Shown: piece after piece, positions 19,636 through 27,045 of the stretch
Position numbering within the stretch: position 1 is the stretch's first letter
Layout of the letters: the number at the start of each line of letters is the position of its first letter
DNA from: an uncultured Anaeromyxobacter sp.
Lineage (GTDB): Bacteria > Myxococcota > Myxococcia > Myxococcales > Anaeromyxobacteraceae
Direction: 5' to 3'
Length of the DNA stretch: 32,827 nt
Assembly (NCBI GenBank): GCA_903874275.1
Contig: CAIQRS010000086.1
Span: forward strand, 1 to 32,827
The notes under the pieces: model-generated
Seen by the model: the letters and a program-made list of their open reading frames with translations, nothing else
The model's database searches: none
Told to the model about the DNA's origin: nothing
Made by a program: the position numbers and the translations under genes

Positions 19636-19667
19636 GCGAGGGGCCCGACGAAAGCCGGGCCCCTCGC
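19636..19667 (+). terminator. Strong hairpin terminator after secF
   Basis: There is a perfect 12-bp inverted repeat, GCGAGGGGCCCG at 19636-19647 and its complement at 19656-19667, with the 8-nt loop ACGAAAGC. A short T-containing tract (CTCGTTTCC) follows. It lies 31 bp after the secF stop and separates the housekeeping run from the electron-transfer operon. Confidence 0.82.
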
Positions 19668-19696
19668 CTCGTTTCCGGGGTACACGAGGGGGCCTT

Positions 19697-19714
19697 GGAC
19701 AGGTAGCCCTGTCC
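19697..19714 (+). promoter_or_regulatory. Hairpin in the leader of the electron-conduit operon
   Basis: GGACAGG-TAGC-CCTGTCC is a perfect 7-bp stem with a 4-nt loop, about 80 nt upstream of the operon's GTG start. It could be an operator for a dimeric regulator or an mRNA leader hairpin. I see no convincing -35/-10 or -24/-12 element in the same gap (19668-19795). Confidence 0.35.
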
Positions 19715-19795
19715 CCCGCCGTTGCCGTTCGTGCCCCCGGTCGTGGCATCATGCGGGGCTTCCTGGGGCTAGCGGAAAGTCGAGGAGATTCACGC

Positions 19796-22012
19796 GTGGA
19801 CATGGTGTCGAGCGCCATCGCAGCAGTTGCCGTGCTGCTGGCAGTCGTCATGGCGGTCGGCCACGTGGTCAAGCGGCGCCGGAGGATGGCGCACGACGCC
19901 GTGGTTCTCCTCGAGAAGGTGGAGAAGAACCTCCACATCCCGCGGTCGCTCCACCCCATCATCGACACCGATATCTGCATCGGGTCCCTCTCCTGCCTGA
20001 AGGCCTGCCCCGAGGGGGACATCCTGGGCATCCAGAAGGGGACCGCCACCCTGGTCCACGCCGACCACTGCATCGGTCACGGCCGGTGTGCCGCGGAATG
20101 CCCGGTCCAGGCCATCCGACTCGTCATGGGCACCCACGAGCGAGGCGTGGACCTCCCCGAGGTGGACGAGTACTTCGAGTCGAGCCGACCCGGGGTCCAC
20201 GTGGTCGGTGAGCTGGGCGGGATGGGGCTCTTGCGCAACGCCGTCCGGCAGGGGCTGCACGCCGCCAAGCGGCTCGATGCCATCCTCCCCAAGGGGGGCG
20301 GCGGCAAGGCGGTGGACGTGGTCATCGTCGGCGCCGGCGCGGCCGGCCTGGCCACCGCGTGCGCGCTCCACGAGGCGGGGCGGAGCTACCGGCTCCTCGA
20401 GCAGGGGACCTGGGGCGGCACGATGTACCACTACCCGCGCCGGAAGATCGTCATGACCGAGCCCGCCACCATCCCGGGCTTCGGCAAGATCGGGAAGTCG
20501 ATCATCAGCAAGGAGGAGCTGCTCGAGACCTGGGGCAAGGCCATCGAGAAGATCCAGGTGAAGGTCGACGAGGGGATCCAGGTCACCGGCATCGACGGCG
20601 AGGACGGCGCCTTCGCGGTCCACACCACGAAGGGGATCATCGATGCGCGCAAGGTCGTGCTCGCCTGCGGCCGGCGCGGCACCCCGAGGAAGATGGGGGT
20701 CCCGGGCGAGGAACTCCAGAAGGTCACCTACGGCTTCACCGACGCCGAGCAGTACGGCGGGCGGCGCGTCCTCGTGGTGGGCGGCGGCGACTCGGCCCTC
20801 GAGGCGGCCATCCAGATCGCCGAGCTGGGCACCTCCGAGGTGGCGCTCTCCTACCGCGGCGCCGAGCTCGGACGGGCCCGGCAGGCCAACCGGGACAAGC
20901 TGACCGCACTCTCCGAGGCCGGGCAGCTCACGCTGCTCCTGCCCTCGCAGATCAAGTACGTCACCGAGACCGAGGTCCGCCTCGAATGGGACGGGCGGGA
21001 GATGCGCCTGCCCAACGACGACATCATCGTCAACATCGGCGGCGACCCGCCCGACGGTTTCCTCAAGAAGGCTGGCGTGGAGATGCGCCGCTACAAGGGC
21101 GAGCAGCTCGGGGCCAAGACCGGCGAGGACTACGTCAGCGAGGAGGAGATGAAGATGCGCCGGAGGCTGCGGCGCACGCTGGCGCTCTACGCCTGCCTGG
21201 GAGCCACCATCGTGGCCTACCTGGCATACAAGGGCTGGGGCTACTACCAGCTCGCCACCATGGCCAGGATGCGGTCGCCCCTGCACGGCGCCTTCAAGTC
21301 GGCGGGGCCGTGGGGGCACGGGGTGGGGATCGTGGCCACGGTCTTCATGCTCTCGAACTTCCTCTACCCGGTGCGCAAGCGCACCCGGTCCCTGACCGGC
21401 CTGGGGGACATCCGCGACTGGCTCAACTTCCACGTCTTCGTCGGGTTCATGAGCCCGCTCGTCATCGCGTTCCACGCCGCGTTCCAGTCGAACAACGTCC
21501 TTGCCACCTCGACCGCCGTCGCGCTCGGGATCGTGGTGGGTACCGGGCTCATCGGCCGATTCATCTACGGGCTCGTTCCCTCGGTGGACGGCCACGCCGA
21601 GGAGCTCGAGCTCATCTCCGGCCGGTTCGAACGGCTCCGGTCCACGGTGGAGCCGATGCTCGCCGGGGCCAGGGAAAGGAACCGGCTCGACAAGCTGGTC
21701 GCCTCGGCGACGGCCCAGGTTCCGAAGAGATCTCTCATCGTCGCCCTCCTGCGCGAGCCGCTGTCCGGGCTCCGCTTCCGGTTTCGCCTCCTGCGGGTGC
21801 GGTTCCTCTTCACCGGGACGTCGCAGTACACTCGATTTCGCATCTCGGTGCTTCGCCTGCGCCGGCTCCGGTTCCAGATCGCCTTTTACGGCGGACTGCG
21901 AAACCTGCTACGAAACTGGCGTGTCATGCACGCCTCCCTGGCCGTCTTCCTCGTCTTCGTCATGACCGTGCACATCGGCGTCTCGCTCTACCTGGGCTAC
22001 GGACTCAAATGA
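19796..22012 (+). CDS. Membrane NAD(P)H-type oxidoreductase: Fe-S, FAD and di-haem-b-like membrane domains in one chain
   Basis: This 738-residue protein has an N-terminal membrane helix (about 4-24, followed by KRRRR, so the next part is cytoplasmic) and a ferredoxin-like segment with C61-x5-C67-x3-C71P and C92-x5-C98-x3-C102P. In both motifs the usual second Cys is replaced (Ser64, His95). A thioredoxin-reductase-like flavoprotein follows, with FAD site VGAGAAG at 178-184 and NAD(P) site VVGGGDSALEA around 327-337; it lacks a redox CxxC. The C-terminal part has about five membrane helices. Two of them carry His pairs 14 residues apart, H546/H560 and H712/H726, with H508 in another helix. 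This is the spacing used to hold two b-haems in b-type cytochromes. The GTG at 19796 is chosen because GAGGAGA lies 7 nt upstream. It overlaps the next gene by ATGA. The likely role is moving cytoplasmic NAD(P)H electrons across the membrane to the periplasmic cytochromes encoded next. Confidence 0.85.
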   Translation: MDMVSSAIAAVAVLLAVVMAVGHVVKRRRRMAHDAVVLLEKVEKNLHIPRSLHPIIDTDICIGSLSCLKACPEGDILGIQKGTATLVHADHCIGHGRCAAECPVQAIRLVMGTHERGVDLPEVDEYFESSRPGVHVVGELGGMGLLRNAVRQGLHAAKRLDAILPKGGGGKAVDVVIVGAGAAGLATACALHEAGRSYRLLEQGTWGGTMYHYPRRKIVMTEPATIPGFGKIGKSIISKEELLETWGKAIEKIQVKVDEGIQVTGIDGEDGAFAVHTTKGIIDARKVVLACGRRGTPRKMGVPGEELQKVTYGFTDAEQYGGRRVLVVGGGDSALEAAIQIAELGTSEVALSYRGAELGRARQANRDKLTALSEAGQLTLLLPSQIKYVTETEVRLEWDGREMRLPNDDIIVNIGGDPPDGFLKKAGVEMRRYKGEQLGAKTGEDYVSEEEMKMRRRLRRTLALYACLGATIVAYLAYKGWGYYQLATMARMRSPLHGAFKSAGPWGHGVGIVATVFMLSNFLYPVRKRTRSLTGLGDIRDWLNFHVFVGFMSPLVIAFHAAFQSNNVLATSTAVALGIVVGTGLIGRFIYGLVPSVDGHAEELELISGRFERLRSTVEPMLAGARERNRLDKLVASATAQVPKRSLIVALLREPLSGLRFRFRLLRVRFLFTGTSQYTRFRISVLRLRRLRFQIAFYGGLRNLLRNWRVMHASLAVFLVFVMTVHIGVSLYLGYGLK

Positions 22013-23829
22013 CCATTCGACGACCCTGCACGGGAGCCCGCCGGCTCCTCGCCCCCCTGGCCGTCGCCGCAGCGCTGCTCGCCCCCCCGGCCCAGGCCGA
22101 CCTCATCTCCCCCGGCGAGCTCTCCCGCCCCCACGAGAAGCTGGAGGGGCTCCAGAACTGCACCAAGTGCCACCCGGCCGGGAAGCAATTCTCCGCCGAG
22201 AAGTGCCTGGAGTGCCACAAGGAGCTTCGCCCCAGCCTCTCGGCGGGGAAGGGGTTCCACGGGCGCTCCTCCGAGAAGAAGTGCGAGACCTGCCACCACG
22301 AGCACCACGGCAAGGACTTCCCCCAGATCGACTGGGGCGATGCGGGGCAGAAGGCCTTCGACCACGCCAGGACCGGGTACCCCCTCGTCGGCAAGCACGC
22401 CAAGGCCAAGTGCGAGACCTGCCACGACCCCCGCCGCGTCACCGACTCCGCCGTGAAGGAGGTCCTGGCGAAGGGACGAAAGAGCCTGCTCGGCGCGCCG
22501 GCCACCTGCGCCGGGTGCCACTTCGACGAGCACCGGACCCAGCTCGGGAACGACTGCCAGAAGTGCCACGACCCCAACGCCTGGAAGCCCGCCAACAAGG
22601 GGTTCGACCACGCGTTGACCAAGTACCCGCTCAACGGGCTGCACGCCAAGGTCCCCTGCGCCAAGTGCCACGTGCCCCTGGTCGATCCGGAGGGCAAGCA
22701 CACCTTCCCCCAGGCCGTCTCGGTCACCTACGCGAAGTACAAGCCGCTGCCCTTTGCAGCCTGCACCGACTGCCACAAGGACCCGCACCAGAGCCGCTTC
22801 GGCGCGCTCTGCATCACCTGCCACGTCGTCGAGGGCTGGAAGATCATGAAGGTCGGGCAGGGCGACAAGATCGCCTTCCACGAGAAGGCCCGCTACCAGC
22901 TCCGCGGCGCCCACCAGCAGGTGGAGTGCAAGTTCTGCCACGGTCCGTTCGAGGGGCAGGTGAAGGCCAGGTACAAGGACCTGGCGTTCAAGGCCTGCAC
23001 CGACTGCCACCAGGACGCCCACCTCGGCCAGCTGGGGAAGCCCGGGCTGCCCCCGGCGGCCTGCGACCGCTGCCACGTCGTCCAGGGCTGGGTGCCGGTG
23101 CGATTCGAGCTGGCCGATCACCAGAAGACCAAGTACCCCCTCGAGGGCGCCCACGTGGCGGTGGCCTGCGATCGCTGCCACGTGAAGACCAGCAAGCTCG
23201 CCGACAAGGCCCCGGCCTCGATGCGCGCCGAGATGAGGCGGCAGAGACGCCCGGTCAAGGTGAGCGAGTTCACCATGGAGAAGAAGGTGGACGGGAAGAA
23301 GTGCACCTCCTGCCACCGCGACGTCCACCAGGCGCAGTTCGAGAAGCGCATGGCGGTGGATGGGTGCACCGCCTGCCACGATCAGGTCACCTTCACGAAG
23401 ACCAGGTTCGACCACGCCCGGGACACCAAGTTCCGGCTCGACGGGAAGCACGGGAAGACCGCCTGCGCCTCCTGCCACGCCACCGCCACCGGAAAGGACG
23501 GGAAGCCCTACGTGAAGTACGCCGGGGCGCCCATGGCCTGCGCGAAGTGCCACGCCGACCGGCACGCCGCCCAGTTCGCGGTGAAGAAGGTGACCGAGTG
23601 CGCCTCCTGCCACGGCGTCGAGGAGTGGAAGAAGCTCAAGTTCGTCCACGGCGAGCCCTTCACGACCTACACGCTGACCGGCAAGCACGCCAAGGTCGCC
23701 TGCGAGAAGTGCCACCCGGCGGTGAAGATCGGATCCCTCGAGATCAAGCGGTACAAGCCGGTGTCGCGCGACTGCCAGGGATGCCACGCCGACTTCCACA
23801 AGGGCGCCTTCCGGGGGTACGAGCCGTGA
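22009..23829 (+). CDS. Periplasmic 20-haem c-type cytochrome built of three-haem repeats
   Basis: This 606-residue protein has a signal peptide (residues 1 to about 30, ending PPAQA) and 20 CxxCH motifs. From the second haem onward they fall into a three-haem repeat of about 70-95 residues: (a) CxxCHxDxH, as at haems 5, 8, 11, 14, 17 and 20; (b) CxxCH with a following W/F and an F-(D/x)-H near 10-15 residues on; (c) a PL-x-G-x-H-A-x-x-x-C-xx-CH unit. Six full units plus partial ends are visible. The extra His residues around each motif are plausible distal haem ligands. It resembles the class III/c7-like multihaem group used as periplasmic electron wires. ATGA overlap with the upstream oxidoreductase and GTGA overlap with the next cytochrome show tight coupling. 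The redox partner assignment is inference. Confidence 0.92.
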   Translation: MTIRRPCTGARRLLAPLAVAAALLAPPAQADLISPGELSRPHEKLEGLQNCTKCHPAGKQFSAEKCLECHKELRPSLSAGKGFHGRSSEKKCETCHHEHHGKDFPQIDWGDAGQKAFDHARTGYPLVGKHAKAKCETCHDPRRVTDSAVKEVLAKGRKSLLGAPATCAGCHFDEHRTQLGNDCQKCHDPNAWKPANKGFDHALTKYPLNGLHAKVPCAKCHVPLVDPEGKHTFPQAVSVTYAKYKPLPFAACTDCHKDPHQSRFGALCITCHVVEGWKIMKVGQGDKIAFHEKARYQLRGAHQQVECKFCHGPFEGQVKARYKDLAFKACTDCHQDAHLGQLGKPGLPPAACDRCHVVQGWVPVRFELADHQKTKYPLEGAHVAVACDRCHVKTSKLADKAPASMRAEMRRQRRPVKVSEFTMEKKVDGKKCTSCHRDVHQAQFEKRMAVDGCTACHDQVTFTKTRFDHARDTKFRLDGKHGKTACASCHATATGKDGKPYVKYAGAPMACAKCHADRHAAQFAVKKVTECASCHGVEEWKKLKFVHGEPFTTYTLTGKHAKVACEKCHPAVKIGSLEIKRYKPVSRDCQGCHADFHKGAFRGYEP

Positions 23830-24686
23830 TCCACCTCGCCGCAGCCGCCGCGCTGTTCCTGGCCGTCGCACCGCAGGCGCCCCAGGCGCACGCCCCGGCC
23901 GACACCAAGTGCTCGGCCTGCCACACGCCCGAGGGGTGGGGCGACGTGAAGTTCGTCCACGAGCGCACCGGCTTCCCGCTCACCGGGCAGCACGCCCAGG
24001 TCGCCTGCCGCAAGTGCCACGTGGTGGACTTCAAGGAGCCGCTGCCCCGCAGTTGCTCGGCCTGCCACCGCGACGTCCACGGCGGCTACGCGGGCATCCA
24101 GTGCGCCACCTGCCACGACACCGGGAGCTGGAAGTCCCAGTTCGACGCCGATGCCCACCGGCGCACCAACTTCCCGCTGCAGGGGCGCCACGCGCTGCTC
24201 CCCTGCCAGCAGTGCCACGGCGATCGGCGCGACCGCTCGTTCGCGCGCCCGACGGTCCCCTGCTGGGAGTGCCACCAGGCCGACCTCTCCACCGCGTTGG
24301 CCAAGGGCGTGGACCACTCGGGGTTCGCCGGCTACCCGCAGCTCGCCTGCCTGGGATGCCACGGTTTCTGGCGCTGGAGCCCGGGCACGTTCACCGGGCA
24401 CGGGGCCTGCTTCCCCATCGACTCGGGTCGGCACGCCGGGATCCCCTGCCTGGGATGCCACGTCAGGCTGCCGGTTCCGCTCGTCGTCGGGTCGTGCACC
24501 AGCCAGCCGTACCCGTCCTGCATCCAGTGCCACCCCTGCGCGGCGCACCCCCAGGTCCAGAGCTTCGTCTGCTCCGATCAGGCCTGCTACGGATGCCACT
24601 ACAACGGACAGGTCAACGAGGGCGGTCGTGCCCTCCGGACCAGGCAGCTGCGGATCGCACCCACGCAGAGGACGGTGAAGCCATGA
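23826..24686 (+). CDS. Periplasmic 10-haem c-type cytochrome
   Basis: This 286-residue protein has a short signal peptide (hydrophobic Ala/Leu core, cleavage near QAHA) and ten CxxCH motifs. The first two haems and the next three follow the same three-haem repeat as the preceding 20-haem cytochrome, including CSACHRDVH at haem 3. The second half (haems 6-10) departs from the pattern, with longer spacers rich in Gly, Pro and aromatic residues and several unpaired Cys (for example GACFP, GSCTS, HPCAAH, FVCSD). The start is the GTG at 23826, overlapping the previous stop as GTGA; its own stop overlaps the outer-membrane protein start as ATGA. It could be the distal cytochrome that docks at, or inserts into, the outer-membrane barrel encoded next. 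Confidence 0.9.
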   Translation: MIHLAAAAALFLAVAPQAPQAHAPADTKCSACHTPEGWGDVKFVHERTGFPLTGQHAQVACRKCHVVDFKEPLPRSCSACHRDVHGGYAGIQCATCHDTGSWKSQFDADAHRRTNFPLQGRHALLPCQQCHGDRRDRSFARPTVPCWECHQADLSTALAKGVDHSGFAGYPQLACLGCHGFWRWSPGTFTGHGACFPIDSGRHAGIPCLGCHVRLPVPLVVGSCTSQPYPSCIQCHPCAAHPQVQSFVCSDQACYGCHYNGQVNEGGRALRTRQLRIAPTQRTVKP

Positions 24687-26359
24687 GCGCGCTCCCCCTC
24701 CTGGCGCTGCTCCTCGCGGCGGGTTCGCCCCAGCAGGCGGAGCCCGCCGTACCCCCGGCGCCGGCCGCGGTCGCGCCTCCCATCACCCCCCCGGCGGCGC
24801 CCGTCGCCCTGGTGGCCCGCCGGGTCGAGGGGAAGGTGACCTTCGCCACGGCCACCACGGTGTACCTCGACGCCGGCGCCCTGGAAGGGCTGTCCATCGG
24901 CCAGGTCATCCAGATCACGCGAGCCGCCCAGCCCGTAGGCGCCTGCACGGTGCGCGAGCTGGCCGACCACTCGTCCACCTGCACGGGGCAGGGGGTCCGC
25001 GTCGGGGATCGCTTCGCGGTGGATACGACGGTGCCGGGCGCGCCCGTGGTGGCCAAGATGGCCCCCGTCCCCACCGAGGATGAGCTGGCCAGCCGCAACG
25101 CCATCGTGGTCGGGACCCCGGTGGCGCTGGTCGAGTCGAAGGCGAAAGCCCGCGACGTCGTGATCGGCGAGCTCCCCAGCATCCGGGGAGACCTTGGCTA
25201 CGCGGTCTGGCTGGCCAGCCCGTCGGGGCCGGGGGACTCGCAGCGGCTCCAGCTCGACGTCCAGGTGAACGGACTCGACACCTTCGCCGGGTTCAAGTTC
25301 TTCGCCGACGCACGACTTCTACAATGGACCAAGCGGGACGAGACCTATGTGCCCGGCTCCTCGACCCAGCTGCTGGTCTACGACCTGGAGCTCTCCCAGC
25401 GCGATCCGAAGAAGGGCTGGAGCGCCGCCTTCGGACGGGTCATGCCGTGGTTCGCCCCCGGCTCGACGGTCTTCGACGGCGCCCAGGGCGGGCTGCGGTT
25501 TGGCCGGACCGAGGTTGGCATCTTCGGGGGCGTGGTCCCGGATCCTTACACCACCGAGCCAACCCTCGACCGGTACACCGGCGGGGTCTACGTGAACTTC
25601 GAGGCCCCCCTGGGCTCGACGCTGCTCTCCGGCAGCGCGCGTGGCGCGGTGGTGCAGAACCCCACCGTGCTCCGCCACTACGAGGGGGAACTCCTGCTCA
25701 ACTACTGGGCGGGCGGCGTCTTCAGCGCCTCCGGCGACCTGCGCATGGGGTTCGGCGACGTTCACGCACCGTCCTATATCGACGCGGCCCGCCTGGCGCT
25801 CAGCGTCCGGCCCGTCCCCATCTTCTGGATCTCGGGCGGGTTCTCCTACTGGGGGCTGTACGTTCCGGACGGTGAGCCCATCGCCACCTACCCCGGCCCC
25901 TCCCGTCGCGCCGACGGCTCGATCGGCGTGGAAGCCACCCCCTGGCTGCGCATCGCCGCGCTGGGAGGCTGGGTGGACGACCTGACGTCCGGCCTCTCCC
26001 ACACCTACGTGGGGCCGGAGGTCACCTTCACGACGGTGCTGGCCGGGCTCTCCTTCGGCTACCTGAAGGACCTCGGATGGGTGGAGGGGCAGAGCGCCTG
26101 GGGGCAGATCGGCTGGGCGCCCGCGCCGGGGACGCGGCTCACCGGCCGGGTCTCCTGGTTCCAGACCACCGAGACCGTCGGCGGGGTTTCGAACTCCGCG
26201 CCGGCGAACGACGTCGGCCTCACCCTGAACGGGACGGTCGGGCTGAACCGCTGGCTCGCGCTCCGTGCGTCGGTGATGGTGCGGGCCGGGATCGACAACT
26301 TCGAGGCGTCGGTGCCGTTCGGGACGGCGTCGAACGTGTTCCTGGTCGGCACCTACTGA
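24683..26359 (+). CDS. Outer-membrane beta-barrel protein of the cytochrome operon
   Basis: This 558-residue protein has a signal peptide, a Pro/Ala-rich linker (about 20-45), a small periplasmic domain (about 46-115, with two Cys at CTVRE and STCTG that could pair) and a long C-terminal region of alternating amphipathic strands ending in FLVGTY. An aromatic last residue is typical of outer-membrane barrels. No CxxCH motif is present. It resembles the porin partner of porin-cytochrome conduits in gene order and architecture, though I cannot assign it to a named porin family by eye. ATGA overlap with the 10-haem cytochrome argues for coordinated synthesis. The barrel fold is well supported by pattern; the conduit role is inferred from context. 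Confidence 0.8.
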   Translation: MSALPLLALLLAAGSPQQAEPAVPPAPAAVAPPITPPAAPVALVARRVEGKVTFATATTVYLDAGALEGLSIGQVIQITRAAQPVGACTVRELADHSSTCTGQGVRVGDRFAVDTTVPGAPVVAKMAPVPTEDELASRNAIVVGTPVALVESKAKARDVVIGELPSIRGDLGYAVWLASPSGPGDSQRLQLDVQVNGLDTFAGFKFFADARLLQWTKRDETYVPGSSTQLLVYDLELSQRDPKKGWSAAFGRVMPWFAPGSTVFDGAQGGLRFGRTEVGIFGGVVPDPYTTEPTLDRYTGGVYVNFEAPLGSTLLSGSARGAVVQNPTVLRHYEGELLLNYWAGGVFSASGDLRMGFGDVHAPSYIDAARLALSVRPVPIFWISGGFSYWGLYVPDGEPIATYPGPSRRADGSIGVEATPWLRIAALGGWVDDLTSGLSHTYVGPEVTFTTVLAGLSFGYLKDLGWVEGQSAWGQIGWAPAPGTRLTGRVSWFQTTETVGGVSNSAPANDVGLTLNGTVGLNRWLALRASVMVRAGIDNFEASVPFGTASNVFLVGTY

Positions 26360-26427
26360 CCGCGGGAGCGGGCGCGGTCGTCGAGTGGGCGGGCGGGTGC
26401 TCCCCAGGCGGGCGGCGGTTGGCGGAT

Positions 26428-26661
26428 CGCCTTCGTTCCGGGAGGCCGGATGCCGCCGGCGCGTTGGCGTCCCTCTCCGCGGCGCTGGTCCTCAGGGTCG
26501 TTGTTCACCTAGGGTGAATGGCGGCGGGGCACACCGGCCCCGAGCTTCGCCGGTTCCCGCCGCCCCTTGCGGAGGCGCCGGCTACGAGGGACGCCCGCGC
26601 CGGCTGAGACGGCCCGCGCCGAAGGCGACGCGAACAGCGCGCCTCGTGGGGAGATCCGGGC
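26428..26661. repeat. Left arm of a ~600-bp imperfect palindrome
   Basis: Read in reverse complement, this arm matches 26794-27028. The best block, 26521-26632 against 26824-26934, is roughly 87% identical by hand count over about 110 columns. Outer blocks also match exactly, for example CGCCTTCGTTCCG at 26428-26440, and CTCTCCGCGGCGCT at 26473-26486. The inner edge pairs 26641-26661 with 26794-26814. The stretch from 26360 to 27045 contains no gene I can support; open frames in it are by-products of GC-rich composition. Confidence 0.85.
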
Positions 26662-26793
26662 GGCCAGTCGAGGACGACGTCTCGCGAGTGGTGCAGTGCG
26701 GGACCGGCGGGGAATGCCTTCGCCTGGCCGTCATGGGGGGGGGCGGTGATTGCCCGCGATCGCTCCCCCTCGAGACGCCGCTCGCGAGTTCAT

Positions 26794-27028
26794 GCCCGGA
26801 GTTCCCCTCGAAGCAGGCACGACCGCGTCGCCTTCGGCCTGGGCCGTCTCAGCCGGCGCGGGCGCCACTCATAGCGGCGCCTCCGCACCGGGCGCCGGGA
26901 ACCGGCGGCGCTCTGGCCCGGTGTGCCCCGGCGCCACCAGGGCCGCGAACGCCACCGCCGGGAGGACAAGCGCCGCGGAGAGTGGTGTCCCAGCGCCCGG
27001 CGGCAGGCGTCCTGACGGAACGAAGGCG
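26794..27028. repeat. Right arm of the ~600-bp imperfect palindrome
   Basis: This is the inverted partner of 26428-26661, separated from it by about 130 bp. The spacer also shows short complementary pieces (about 26676-26684 with 26771-26779). The right arm ends 17 bp from the serC stop codon, so the palindrome fills nearly the whole gap between two convergent genes. Whether it is a mobile fold-back element, an old inverted duplication or a structured RNA is open. Confidence 0.85.
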
Positions 27029-27045
27029 CCTCGCTTGTCGGTGCC

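Noticed and set aside
19668-19795. Search for a sigma-54 promoter ahead of the electron-conduit operon
   Set aside because: TGG and TTGC/GGGGC strings occur (for example TGGCAT near 19745) but never with correct -24/-12 spacing.
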